Source: an uncultured Prevotella sp. (GTDB lineage: Bacteria; Bacteroidota; Bacteroidia; Bacteroidales; Bacteroidaceae). From it: a stretch of DNA of 64,000 nt. The translations under genes and the position numbers were made by a program. Shown piece by piece: positions 43,737-52,801 of this stretch. Under the pieces are notes generated by a model. The model saw nothing but the letters and a program-made list of their open reading frames with translations. It was not told the DNA's origin and did not search any database. The stretch is taken from positions 13,056-77,055 of the forward strand of contig UQTI01000002.1 of the NCBI GenBank assembly GCA_900543975.1. Direction: 5' to 3'. Position 1 is the first letter of the stretch, and each line of letters starts with the position of its first letter.

Positions 43737-45929
43737 TCAGTCGACAATCATGGAAAGCGAGATGCGGTTGCGCTTGCGGTCCACGCCCGTTACCTTGACC
43801 AAGACCTGCTGATGGAGCTTCACGGCGTCGAGAGGCGAGGCCACGAAGCGCTTGCTGAGCTGCGAGACGTGCACAAGGCCGTCTTGGTGGACGCCAATGT
43901 TTACGAAGGCACCAAAGTTGGTTATGTTGGTTACGATGCCAGGCAGGACCATTCCCTCGGCAAGGTCGTCGACGGTAGACACGCGCTCGTCGAAACGGAA
44001 CGCCTCAAGTTTTTCTCGCGGGTCGCGTCCTGGCTTGTTGAGCTCCTGCATGATGTCGAGCAGGGTTGGTGTTCCCACCTCGGCTGTGGCGTAACGCTTT
44101 ATGTCGATAGTCTTCTGCTTGTCCTTGTCGGCAATGAGCTGCGCTACGGAGCAATGGAGGTCGGCAGCCATCTGCTTGACGATGGGGTAGCGCTCGGGGT
44201 GCACGGCCGTGTTGTCGAGCGGGTTGGCGGCTCCGGGAATGCGCAGAAAGCCCGCACATTGGGTGAAGGCGTTGTCACCAAGACGCTTCACCTTCTTCAG
44301 TTCGGCTCTCGACTTGAACGCTCCGTGCTCGTTGCGGTAGTCGATGATGTTGGCTGCCAAAGCCGGTCCGATGCCGCTGACGTAGCTCAGCAGCATGGCG
44401 CTTGCCGTGTTGAGGTTCACGCCCACGGTGTTGACGCAGCTCTCGACGGTCTGCTTCAGGCGTGTGCGGAGCTTTGTCTGGTCAACGTCGTGCTGATACT
44501 GTCCCACGCCTATGCTCTTGGGGTCTATCTTTACCAGTTCTGCGAGCGGATCCATCAGTCGGCGGGCAATGCTTATGGCTCCTCTTACCGTGATGTCGAG
44601 GTCAGGAAACTCTTTTCGTGCCACGTCGGAAGCCGAGTAGACCGATGCTCCGTCCTCGCTCACTACGAAGATGTCGATGTCGCGCCCGAAACTGATTCCC
44701 CTCACAAATGCCTCTGTCTCGCGGCTTGCCGTTCCGTTGCCTATGGCTATGGCTTGCGGGCGGAAGCGGTCAGCCATCCTTTTCAGCTGTTCGGCGGCGC
44801 GGTTGGCCTCTCTGAACGGAAAGATTGCCTCGTAATGGAGGTATGCTCCTTCGGCATTTATGCACGCCACCTTGCAGCCTGTTCTAAAGCCAGGGTCTAT
44901 GCCCATGACGGCCTTCTGTCCCAAGGGTGCCGAGAGGAGGAGCTGTCGCAGGTTGGTGCTGAACACGTTTATGGCTTCGTCCTCGGCTCTCTCGCGGCCC
45001 TCCTTCACAAACTCGTTCTCTATGGACGGGCGTATGAGGCGCTTGTAGGCGTCTTCAGAAGCTTCGCGCGTTAGTTTAGAGCAGTCGGTATAACCTTTTG
45101 AGTAGTATCTTGATATACGTTCCACAGCGTTGCCGTCGGTCGCGATATTTATCTTCACCACGCCCTCTTTCTCGGCGCGAAGCATGGCCATGACACGATG
45201 CGAGGGACAGCGCTTTAGAGGCTCTGAAAATTCGAAATAGTCGGCATATTTTGCACTCTCTTCCTCGTCTTTCTTGCTCTTTACCACCTTCGAGGTGATC
45301 ATGGCCGTGCGTCTGAACTCGGCTCTTACGGTCTTGCGCGACTCCTCGTTGTTGGCAATGTCTTCGGCCATGATGTCCTGTGCTCCCTTTATGGCGTCGT
45401 CTGCCGTGGTCACGTCTTTGTTGCAGAACTGGCGTGCGTAGGAGTAGGGGTCGCGGCACGCGCCCAGCATGATGGCTTGGGCAAGAGGCTCCAGGCCGTG
45501 CTCGCGTGCCATTTGCGCCCTTGTGCGCTTCTTGGGCTTGTAGGGCAGGTATAGGTCTTCGAGTGTGGCAGCGTCCCAGCAACTGACAATCTTTGCTTCG
45601 AGCTCGGGTGTTAGCTTGCCTTGAGCTTCGATTGTTGAGAGAATGGTTGCGCGGCGTTTGTTTATGTCTGTAAGCTTGTCGTTGAGATCTTTGATATTTA
45701 TGATGCTCACCTCGTCGAGAGCCCCCGTGCGCTCCTTTCGGTAGCGTGCTATGAAGGGCACGGTACAGCCTTCAGAGAGCAACGTGAGGGTGTTCTCCAC
45801 GCCTCGCAGGGGGAGCTGAAGCTCTTTGCTTATGAGGGTTGCTATGGTTGAAAGGTCTGTTGTTTTGCTTTCTGGTGCTTGGGTCGGTCTTTGCTGGGTG
45901 GTTTGGGCTGTCTTGTTGTCTGAAATCAT
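43737..45929 (-). CDS. tex: Tex family RNA-binding protein
   Basis: 730 residues. Helical N-terminal part, YqgF-like domain (VMGIDPGFRTGCKVACI), helix-hairpin-helix repeats (LLSYVSGIGPALAANIIDYR) and a C-terminal S1 domain (GMVLPGIVTNITNFGAFVNIGVHQDGLVHVSQLS). Tex/Spt6-like factors act in transcription and RNA metabolism. The first ~25 residues are Gln/Thr-rich and may be a weakly conserved extension. It is 116 bp downstream of hisC. Confidence 0.94.
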   Translation of the reverse strand: MISDNKTAQTTQQRPTQAPESKTTDLSTIATLISKELQLPLRGVENTLTLLSEGCTVPFIARYRKERTGALDEVSIINIKDLNDKLTDINKRRATILSTIEAQGKLTPELEAKIVSCWDAATLEDLYLPYKPKKRTRAQMAREHGLEPLAQAIMLGACRDPYSYARQFCNKDVTTADDAIKGAQDIMAEDIANNEESRKTVRAEFRRTAMITSKVVKSKKDEEESAKYADYFEFSEPLKRCPSHRVMAMLRAEKEGVVKINIATDGNAVERISRYYSKGYTDCSKLTREASEDAYKRLIRPSIENEFVKEGRERAEDEAINVFSTNLRQLLLSAPLGQKAVMGIDPGFRTGCKVACINAEGAYLHYEAIFPFREANRAAEQLKRMADRFRPQAIAIGNGTASRETEAFVRGISFGRDIDIFVVSEDGASVYSASDVARKEFPDLDITVRGAISIARRLMDPLAELVKIDPKSIGVGQYQHDVDQTKLRTRLKQTVESCVNTVGVNLNTASAMLLSYVSGIGPALAANIIDYRNEHGAFKSRAELKKVKRLGDNAFTQCAGFLRIPGAANPLDNTAVHPERYPIVKQMAADLHCSVAQLIADKDKQKTIDIKRYATAEVGTPTLLDIMQELNKPGRDPREKLEAFRFDERVSTVDDLAEGMVLPGIVTNITNFGAFVNIGVHQDGLVHVSQLSKRFVASPLDAVKLHQQVLVKVTGVDRKRNRISLSMIVD

Positions 45930-45961
45930 TTTGAAAAATAGGTTGTTTGCATTAAATGCTT

Positions 45962-45994
45962 AAAGCAATACTTTAACCGTGAAAGTATTGCTTT
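45962..45994 (-). terminator. Hairpin after hisC
   Basis: AAAGCAATACTTT / AAAGTATTGCTTT, 13 bp perfect with a seven-base loop. It lies between hisC and tex; T-tract weak, so it may be partial. Confidence 0.6.
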
Positions 45995-46045
45995 AGATGT
46001 TGTAAATAAGTTTGGTAAGCCCTCTCGCTTGCGCTTTGCGGGTGC

Positions 46046-47083
46046 CTATTCGAGCACACGCAGAGCCGAGAGCAACTCGTTGTTTTCCGATTTTGCTCCT
46101 ACCGTTATGCGCAGGCAGTCGCGGCAGAGCGTCACCTTTGACCTGTTTCTCACAATTATGCCCTCGTTCACGAGATAGCGGTAAATGCGGTCGGCATCGG
46201 TCATTTTGGCAAGGAAGAAGTTGGCGTCAGAATGGAAGACCTGCTTACACGACGGCAGCATCTTGAACGCCTCCATCATGCGGTTGCGCTCAAGGATGAT
46301 GGTGCTCACCCATTTGCTCACCTCCATGGCATTTTCGAAAGCTTTGAACGCCTCTTTCTGCGTTAGAATGTTGATGTTGTAAGGATATTTTACCTTATTG
46401 AACACATCGATAATCTCCTTGCTTGCAAACGCCATTCCGAGGCGCACGCCTGCCAGCGCCCATGCCTTGCTCATGGTGTTGAGCACAATCATGTTGGGAT
46501 GGTCTGAAAGCTCGTAGCGGAAGGCGCGACGATGGGTGAAGTCGGAGTAAGCCTCGTCAACCACCACTATGCCTTGGAATGTGTCCAATATTTTTTCAAT
46601 CTCATCATGGTTCAGGTCGTTTCCTGTGGGGTTGTTGGGCGTGCAGATCCAGATGAGCTTGGTGTGCTCGTCGCACGTCTCCAAAATGCGGTCGGCTTCG
46701 ATGTCGAAACGGTTGTTGAGCGTAACAGGACGATACTCGATGTCGTTGATGGCAGCACACACCTTATACATGCCGTATGTGGGTTCTATGGCCACCACGT
46801 TGTCGACGCCAGGCTGGCAGAAGCAACGATAGGCAAGGTCTATGGTCTCGTCGCTACCGTTGCCGAGGCAGATCTGCTCTTCTTTCACGCCTTTAATGCG
46901 TGCTATGACCTTCTTCAGGTCAACCTGCAGGGGGTCTGGATAGCGGTTTAGCGGGGCGTTGTATGGGTTTTCGTTGGCATCGAGAAACACACGCGCAGCG
47001 CGTCCGCTATAGTCGTTACGGGCACAGCTGTAAGGCTCTAATTGCCGGATGTTGGGGCGCAGAAGTTCTGTTAATGGTTTCAT
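46046..47083 (-). CDS. hisC: Histidinol-phosphate aminotransferase
   Basis: 346 residues from ATG 47083. LRPNIRQLEPY, LGNGSDETIDLAYRCF, the CTPNNPTGN loop, VVDEAY and the PLP Lys in NTMSKAWALAGVRLG all match HisC. It transfers the amino group to imidazole acetol phosphate. It follows hisD by 35 bp; hisB is not found after it. Confidence 0.96.
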   Translation of the reverse strand: MKPLTELLRPNIRQLEPYSCARNDYSGRAARVFLDANENPYNAPLNRYPDPLQVDLKKVIARIKGVKEEQICLGNGSDETIDLAYRCFCQPGVDNVVAIEPTYGMYKVCAAINDIEYRPVTLNNRFDIEADRILETCDEHTKLIWICTPNNPTGNDLNHDEIEKILDTFQGIVVVDEAYSDFTHRRAFRYELSDHPNMIVLNTMSKAWALAGVRLGMAFASKEIIDVFNKVKYPYNINILTQKEAFKAFENAMEVSKWVSTIILERNRMMEAFKMLPSCKQVFHSDANFFLAKMTDADRIYRYLVNEGIIVRNRSKVTLCRDCLRITVGAKSENNELLSALRVLE

Positions 47084-47118
47084 ATAAAAAATAAAGGGTT
47101 GGTGAATGAGGGATATGT

Positions 47119-48411
47119 CTATTGGTTGTTGGCAACATCGTTGCAACGCAAGGTCATGGCGTTCTTGTGGGCGAAGAGCTGCTCGTTCTCAGCCATCACC
47201 TCCACGGCATGGCCAATGGAGCGAATGCCCTGCTCGTCAAGATGCTGGAACGTTATCTTGCGCATGAAGCTGTCGAGGTTTACGCCGCTGTAGGCATCGG
47301 CATAGCCGTGTGTTGGAAGCGTGTGGTTGGTGCCGCTGGCATAGTCGCCCGCACTCTCACAGGCATACTTTCCGAGGAACACGCTACCCGCATTCACAAC
47401 CTTTGGCTCAAGATCTTCATAATGGTCTGTGGCTATGATGAGATGTTCTGGGGCATAGGCGTTGCTAAGATCCATGGCTTCATCGGCATCGCGGACGAGC
47501 ACAAGCTTGCTGTTTTCCAAGGTTTTGGCTGCAATCTCTTTGCGTGGAAGCGCCTGAAGCTGCGTCTCGACCTCTTTCTGCACGGCGTAGAGCATGGGTT
47601 CAGATGTGGAGATGAGGAGCACCTGCGAGTCGACCCCATGCTCGGCTTGAGACAGAAGGTCGGCGGCAACGTAACGGGGGTTGCTTGTGTCGTCGGCTAT
47701 GACGCACACCTCAGACGGTCCGGCAGGCATGTCTATGGCCACGTTGCCGAGACTCACATGCTGCTTGGCAGCCATGACATACTGGTTACCGGGACCGAAG
47801 ATCTTGCTCACCTTGGGCACGCTCTCTGTGCCGTAGGCCATAGCTCCGATGGCTTGCACGCCACCAATCTTGTAGATGCGGTTTACGCCTGCTATGTGGG
47901 CTGCAACGAGGATAGCGGGGTTGACGTGTCCTGTGCTGTCGGGTGGGGTGCAGAGCACAATCTCCTTGCATCCCGCAATCTTGGCTGGCGTGGCGAGCAT
48001 TAGAACGGTAGAAAAGAGGGGGGCTGTGCCTCCGGGGATGTAGAGACCAACCTTCTCTATGGCCACGCTCTTCTGCCAACACTCTACGCCCGGCGCCGTC
48101 TGAACACGGATAGGCCGAAAGGCTTGTGCTTCATGAAACTTGCGTATGTTGTCGTGGGCAAGCATTAAAGCTTGTCTTAAATCGTCGCTTACAAGGTGTT
48201 GAGCTTCATGCAGTTCGCTCTCGCTAACCTGTAGCTCGTGTAGCTCTACATGGTCAAACTTCTGTTCGTAGCGTTTAACGGCTTCGTCACCGTTCGCCCG
48301 TATGTCGTTGAGCACCTCGCTCACCGTGGCGTTGAGCTTTGACATGTCGATGTGCGGACGCACAGTTATGGTTTTCCAGTCGGCACGGGCTGGATATTTT
48401 ATAATGTTCAT
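47119..48411 (-). CDS. hisD: Histidinol dehydrogenase
   Basis: 430 residues: VGLYIPGGTAPLFSTVLMLATPAKIAGC, FGPGNQYVMAAKQ, the MPAGPSEV loop, SQAEHGVDSQ with the catalytic Glu/His, and a late GVNLDSFMRKITFQ. A zinc enzyme that oxidises L-histidinol to histidine in two steps. It lies 247 bp downstream of hisG. Confidence 0.97.
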   Translation of the reverse strand: MNIIKYPARADWKTITVRPHIDMSKLNATVSEVLNDIRANGDEAVKRYEQKFDHVELHELQVSESELHEAQHLVSDDLRQALMLAHDNIRKFHEAQAFRPIRVQTAPGVECWQKSVAIEKVGLYIPGGTAPLFSTVLMLATPAKIAGCKEIVLCTPPDSTGHVNPAILVAAHIAGVNRIYKIGGVQAIGAMAYGTESVPKVSKIFGPGNQYVMAAKQHVSLGNVAIDMPAGPSEVCVIADDTSNPRYVAADLLSQAEHGVDSQVLLISTSEPMLYAVQKEVETQLQALPRKEIAAKTLENSKLVLVRDADEAMDLSNAYAPEHLIIATDHYEDLEPKVVNAGSVFLGKYACESAGDYASGTNHTLPTHGYADAYSGVNLDSFMRKITFQHLDEQGIRSIGHAVEVMAENEQLFAHKNAMTLRCNDVANNQ

Positions 48412-48658
48412 ATTCCTTTTTACGACTTTGTTTACGACTTAAATAAATTTCTAAACTGAGTTTTCGCAAATGCTTAATAAAAGAGATGCAAGCAGTTTCT
48501 TTCTCTATAAGGCTGCGAATCTCAAGCAAGCGCGACAACGCTTACCTCTTTGGGAGAGGTTTCTCCCTTGGAGGTTCCCTTTATCTTGACGGTTTTCTCT
48601 TTTGTAGGGGCTTCTATTCTCCCTTTTGTCTTCGTCTGACAAGAAGAGAAGCGGCAGC
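48412..48658. other. Spacer between hisG and hisD
   Basis: 247 bp with no credible gene; it holds a small GGGAGA-GGTT-TCTCCC hairpin (48551-48566). Wider than other his-gene gaps, so hisD may have a further promoter, though I see no clear -7 box. Confidence 0.4.
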
Positions 48659-49510
48659 TTATAGAATCATTTTCTCAATGGGTGTCACGAGAATGCCCTG
48701 TGCCCCCAGCTCCTTCAGCTTGCCTATTATCTCCCAGAAGCGCTTCTCGTCAAGCACGGTATGGATAGAACACCAGTCTTTGTCGGCCAATGGAATGATG
48801 GTAGGACTCTTGATGCCAGGAAGCACCTCTATGATGTTGTCAATCTGTGCCTTGGGGGCGTTCATCATGACATATTTCTTGTCTGTGGCCGACTGAACAG
48901 CCTCAAAACGGAACAGCATCTCGTCAAGCACCTTGCGCTTCTCATCGCTCAGGTTGCGGTTGGCTATGAGCAAAGCCTCGCTCTTCATGACAACCTCAAC
49001 CTCGCGCAAGTTGTTGCTTATGAGAGTGCTGCCTGAACTTACAATGTCGAAGATGCCGTCTGCCAAACCTATGCCCGGGCTGATCTCAACGCTTCCCGTG
49101 ATGACGTGGATGTCGGCTTTTATGTTGTGCTGCTCAAGAAAATGGCGTAAGATGCCGGGATAAGATGTGGCGATGCGGCGGCCGTTGAACCATTCAAGAC
49201 CGGGATAATCGATCTCCTTGGGAATGGCAAGTGACAGACGACACTTGCTGAAGCCAAGGCGCCAGATGATCTCGGCGTCCTCGCCACGTTCCATAAACTC
49301 GTTTTCACCCACGATGCCAAGGTCGGCTACGCCTGTGGCTACGCTCTGCGGAATATCGTCATCGCGAAGATACAACACTTCAAGGGGGAAATTGCTTGAC
49401 TGCACGAGCAATGTGCGCTTGCTGGTGCTCACTTTGATGTCGGCTTCGGCTAAAAGATTCATCGAATCTTCAAAGAGTCGGCCTTTCGATTGTACTGCTA
49501 TCCGTAACAT
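48659..49510 (-). CDS. hisG: ATP phosphoribosyltransferase, long form
   Basis: 283 residues. LRIAVQSKGRL start, periplasmic-binding-like catalytic fold with GVADLGIVGENE and ATSYPGILR, substrate loop GSVEISPGIGLADGIFDIVSSGST, and a C-terminal ACT-like domain for histidine feedback. It commits PRPP and ATP to histidine synthesis. First gene of hisG-hisD-hisC. Confidence 0.97.
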   Translation of the reverse strand: MLRIAVQSKGRLFEDSMNLLAEADIKVSTSKRTLLVQSSNFPLEVLYLRDDDIPQSVATGVADLGIVGENEFMERGEDAEIIWRLGFSKCRLSLAIPKEIDYPGLEWFNGRRIATSYPGILRHFLEQHNIKADIHVITGSVEISPGIGLADGIFDIVSSGSTLISNNLREVEVVMKSEALLIANRNLSDEKRKVLDEMLFRFEAVQSATDKKYVMMNAPKAQIDNIIEVLPGIKSPTIIPLADKDWCSIHTVLDEKRFWEIIGKLKELGAQGILVTPIEKMIL

Positions 49511-49538
49511 AATCTCTCTTTTTTGTGTAAAATCGTAG

Positions 49539-49587
49539 CAAAAGTAATTATTTTTGATGATATTTCCAAAAAAATGTCGTAATTTTG
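49539..49587. promoter_or_regulatory. Divergent predicted promoters of hisG and the MltF-like gene
   Basis: Minus-strand TACTTTTG (49539-49546) faces hisG; plus-strand TAATTTTG (49580-49587) faces the transglycosylase gene, 12 bases before its ATG. Confidence 0.5.
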
Positions 49588-49599
49588 TGTCTTGAACTT

Positions 49600-50805
49600 A
49601 TGTATTTAAGAAATTTACTCATATTATCCGCATTATTATTTGTTACGGCCTGTGCGCGCAAGCAACAAGCTGTGACCACGCCGTGGGGAGAAACCATCGG
49701 CGATGAAGAAGGCGACACGGCGGTTGTGGCGCAAAACTTTTCGTATAACGACATCCTCGATGCAGGAGAGATAATCATGCTCACAATGTCGGGGCCTGAC
49801 AGCTATTTCGACTATCATGGTAGAGCGATGGGAACACAATATCTTTTGTGTGAACGGTTCGCACAAAAAATAGGTGTGAGCGTGCGCGTGGAGGTGTGCA
49901 AGGACACGGCAGACATGATAAAGAAACTGCAGAACGGCGATGGCGACATCATTGTGTGGCAGCTCGCGCGCAAGCAAACGAAAGGGTTGCTTGCATGTGG
50001 AGCCTCGACCGACAGCACGTCGTGGGTGGTGAGACGCGACAGCAAGCAACTTGCCGACTCGTTGAGAGGATGGTACAGGCCCGCGCTCCTGGCTCAAGTG
50101 AAAAAGGAGGAACGCTACGCTTTCTCTACAGCCAATGTGCGCAGACATGTTTATGCGCCTATGCTGAACGCCGCGAAGGGCGAGATCTCAGCTTATGACC
50201 ATTATTTTAAGATGTATGCTGCCGCTTGTCGATGGGACTGGCGACTGATGGCTGCACAATGTTATCAGGAGTCGACCTTCGACCCGAAAGCCTACTCGTG
50301 GGCTGGAGCACGCGGACTGATGCAGATTATGCCTTCTACCGCCGCCAGTCTGGGGCTGTCAGAGAGCGAGATGTATAACCCCGAGGCCAATATTGCGGCG
50401 GCGGCACGTTACATCGTGAAGCTGAACGGGCTGTTTAGCGATGTGCGCAGCTATGATGAGCGCATAAACTTTGTGTTGGCAAGCTATAATGGCGGCCACT
50501 TTCATGTGCGTGACGCTATGGCCCTGGCGCGAAAGAATGGACGTAACCCTTACAGATGGGCTGACGTGGCCGACTATGTGTTGAAGCTTACGCAGCCTGC
50601 TTATTATAACGATCCTGTGGTTAAGTATGGCTACATGCGTGGAACGGAGACGGTCGATTATGTGGCACGCATACGTTCTCGTTGGGAGCAATACTGTGGC
50701 AAGGTCAAAGGCGGAGGAGGCATTGGCACACATTTTAATATGGGTGGCGGTAACTATGAGCCGCGTAAGGCACAACGCAAAAACAGGTTCAAGATAAAAG
50801 AATGA
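49600..50805 (+). CDS. MltF-like membrane-bound lytic transglycosylase
   Basis: 401 residues from ATG 49600. Lipoprotein signal peptide ending FVTAC (Cys18). Residues about 60-180 look like a reduced solute-binding (SBP_bac_3) module; residues about 205-330 are an SLT domain with catalytic Glu in QESTFDPKAYSWAGARGLMQIMPSTAASLGL and later YNGGHFHVRDAM. It cleaves peptidoglycan between MurNAc and GlcNAc. No neighbours suggest a specialised role. Confidence 0.9.
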   Translation: MYLRNLLILSALLFVTACARKQQAVTTPWGETIGDEEGDTAVVAQNFSYNDILDAGEIIMLTMSGPDSYFDYHGRAMGTQYLLCERFAQKIGVSVRVEVCKDTADMIKKLQNGDGDIIVWQLARKQTKGLLACGASTDSTSWVVRRDSKQLADSLRGWYRPALLAQVKKEERYAFSTANVRRHVYAPMLNAAKGEISAYDHYFKMYAAACRWDWRLMAAQCYQESTFDPKAYSWAGARGLMQIMPSTAASLGLSESEMYNPEANIAAAARYIVKLNGLFSDVRSYDERINFVLASYNGGHFHVRDAMALARKNGRNPYRWADVADYVLKLTQPAYYNDPVVKYGYMRGTETVDYVARIRSRWEQYCGKVKGGGGIGTHFNMGGGNYEPRKAQRKNRFKIKE

Positions 50806-50894
50806 TTGCGCGGTTCGCGGTTGGGTAGAGGCAAGGCAAGTTTTGTTCAACGTTAAAGATGCAAATTGTTCAACGTTAAAATAGTTAAACTGTG

Positions 50895-50924
50895 ATTGCG
50901 TGTCAGAATATATTTGTATCTTTG
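50895..50924 (+). promoter_or_regulatory. Predicted promoter of the DUF4301 gene
   Basis: ATTG (50895-50898), 18-base spacer, TATCTTTG (50917-50924). Confidence 0.65.
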
Positions 50925-50992
50925 CCTTTACCAAAACGTCTATTAAGAACAACAATTCTATTAATATAAACATCATTCAATCTAAAGAAAAT

Positions 50993-52519
50993 ATGCTATC
51001 AGAACAGGATTTGAAGCAGATATCACAGCGTGGTATCTCGAAAGAGCAAGTGGAGCATCAGTTGGAGCAGATAAAGAACGGTTTCCCGTTCCTTCGAATA
51101 GAGGCTGCTGCCGCTGTGGGTAAAGGCATTATGAAACCCACGGAGGAGGAGAGCAAGGCTTATGCTGAAGAGTGGGGACAGTATCTTGCCGATGGCCATG
51201 AGGGCGTTAAGTTTGTGCCTGCCAGCGGTGCCGCCAGCCGCATGTTCAAGAACCTTTTTGCGTTCCTTGACGCACCCTATGACGTGCCGACAACCGATTT
51301 TGAGAAGAAATTCTTCGACGACATCAAACATTTTGCCTTCCGTAAGGCTCTATGCGAGAAATGCAAGGCCAACGAGGGCATGAGCGTTTGTAAGCTTATC
51401 GAGGCAGGACGTTATAAGGATGTTGTGGCAAATCTGCTGTTGCCAAAGGGGCTTAACTATGGTCAGCTGCCAAAGGGTCTGTTGTTCTTCCACGAATATG
51501 AGGAAGGCATGCGCACACCCGTTGAGGAGCATCTGGTGGAGGCTGCTCTCTATGCACAGTCGGACGGCAAGGCAAACGTACATTTTACCGTGTCTCACGA
51601 GCATCTTGAGTTTTTCGAGAAGACGGTTGAGGAGAAATTGCCGTTGTATGAGAAAATGTTTGGCGTGAAATATAATATTAGCTTCTCGGAACAGAAGCCC
51701 AGTACCGACACAATAGCTGCCAATACAGACAACACGCCGTTCCGCAACGATGACGGTTCGCTGCTGTTCCGTCCGGGTGGTCATGGTGCGCTCATCGAGA
51801 ACCTTAACGACATCAAGGCTGACGTGGTGTTCATAAAGAATATCGACAACGTGGTGCCAGACCGTCTGAAACCCGTAACTACCGACAACAAGAAGCTGCT
51901 GGCCGGTATATTGGTTCATTTGCAGAAGCAGGCTTTTGCGTATCTTGAGAAGCTTGAGAGTGGCGAGTATACACATGAGGATCTTGAAGAGATCATTCGT
52001 TTCGTGCAACGCGACCTCTGCTGCCGCAAGGCTGACATTAAGGAACTTGAGGATGCAGACCTCGTGATTTATCTTAAGAAGAAGCTTAACCGCCCGATGC
52101 GCGTGTGTGGCGTGGTTAAGAACGTGGGTGAGCCTGGTGGTGGCCCGTTCCTCTGCTACAACGCCGACGGAACCGTTTCGTTGCAGATCTTGGAGTCGAG
52201 CCAGATAGATACGACTAACGAGGAGTATGTTGCAATGTTCAAGAACGGAACCCACTTTAATCCCGTTGACCTTGTTTGCGGCACACGCAACTATAAGGGT
52301 GAGCAGTTTGACCTGCCTGCTTTCGTGGACAAGTCGACAGGTTTCATCAGCTCGAAGAGCAAGAACGGCCGTGAACTGAAGGCTCTTGAACTTCCCGGTC
52401 TTTGGAACGGAGCGATGAGCGATTGGAGTACCGTGTTTGTTGAGGTTCCCATTGAAACATTCAACCCCGTGAAGACCGTTAACGATCTGCTTCGCCCGCA
52501 GCATCAGCCTGCTGAGTAA
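50993..52519 (+). CDS. DUF4301 family protein
   Basis: 508 residues from ATG 50993; the open frame extends 31 codons upstream across the promoter. Matches the Bacteroidetes DUF4301 type. VKFVPASGAASRMFKNL (residues 72-88) recalls the PAGGxGTRM-type opening loop of nucleotidyltransferases, and LLFRPGGHGALIENL (about 257) and VFIKNIDNVVPDR (about 280) recall UGPase/AGX motifs, including a NxDN-like site. I infer a nucleotide-sugar pyrophosphorylase-like fold. Cytoplasmic, single gene. Confidence 0.85.
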   Translation: MLSEQDLKQISQRGISKEQVEHQLEQIKNGFPFLRIEAAAAVGKGIMKPTEEESKAYAEEWGQYLADGHEGVKFVPASGAASRMFKNLFAFLDAPYDVPTTDFEKKFFDDIKHFAFRKALCEKCKANEGMSVCKLIEAGRYKDVVANLLLPKGLNYGQLPKGLLFFHEYEEGMRTPVEEHLVEAALYAQSDGKANVHFTVSHEHLEFFEKTVEEKLPLYEKMFGVKYNISFSEQKPSTDTIAANTDNTPFRNDDGSLLFRPGGHGALIENLNDIKADVVFIKNIDNVVPDRLKPVTTDNKKLLAGILVHLQKQAFAYLEKLESGEYTHEDLEEIIRFVQRDLCCRKADIKELEDADLVIYLKKKLNRPMRVCGVVKNVGEPGGGPFLCYNADGTVSLQILESSQIDTTNEEYVAMFKNGTHFNPVDLVCGTRNYKGEQFDLPAFVDKSTGFISSKSKNGRELKALELPGLWNGAMSDWSTVFVEVPIETFNPVKTVNDLLRPQHQPAE

Positions 52520-52534
52520 AAATTAGTTTTTTAA

Positions 52535-52682
52535 ATTGCGCTTCGCGCTCGTTGTTTTTTAAACATTAATTTCCATTAATGGCCCATTAATTGTCATTAA
52601 TACGCGCTTCGCGCGGAAAAATTGATGTCTCATTAATGTTCAATTGATGGAAATTAATGTTTTTAAAAGCGTGAAGCGCAAT
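52535..52682. repeat. 148-bp nested palindrome between convergent genes
   Basis: Outer arms ATTGCGCTTCGCGCT...AAACATTAATTTCCAT and its imperfect complement ending GCGTGAAGCGCAAT; inner ATTAAT-rich arms; central CGCGC-TTC-GCGCG. It lies between the stops of the DUF4301 gene (plus) and the P1B ATPase gene (minus), where a bidirectional terminator would be expected. Confidence 0.7.
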
Positions 52683-52692
52683 AATAATTTTA

Positions 52693-52780
52693 CTCAAGTT
52701 TCGTCCATTAACTCCATTCGCGAAGCGAGTTAACTTCCTTTTAACTTCCAATAACTTCTATACTATCGAAAGTTTGTTTC
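52693..52780. repeat. Dispersed intergenic repeat, copy 2
   Basis: CTCAAGTTTCGTCCATTAAC followed by the AACTCCATTCGCGAAGCGAGTT palindrome and TTCCTTTTAACTTCCAA. Resembles 7147-7228. Confidence 0.5.
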
Positions 52781-52801
52781 GTTTAACAAACATCCGCAGC
52801 A

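Noticed and set aside
43587..45074. A 495-codon plus-strand open frame opposite tex
   Set aside because: Mirror of the tex codons; tex has YqgF, HhH and S1 motifs. This frame has no known domain.
51350..52504. A 384-codon minus-strand open frame opposite the DUF4301 gene
   Set aside because: Shadow frame; the plus-strand protein has a promoter and family motifs.
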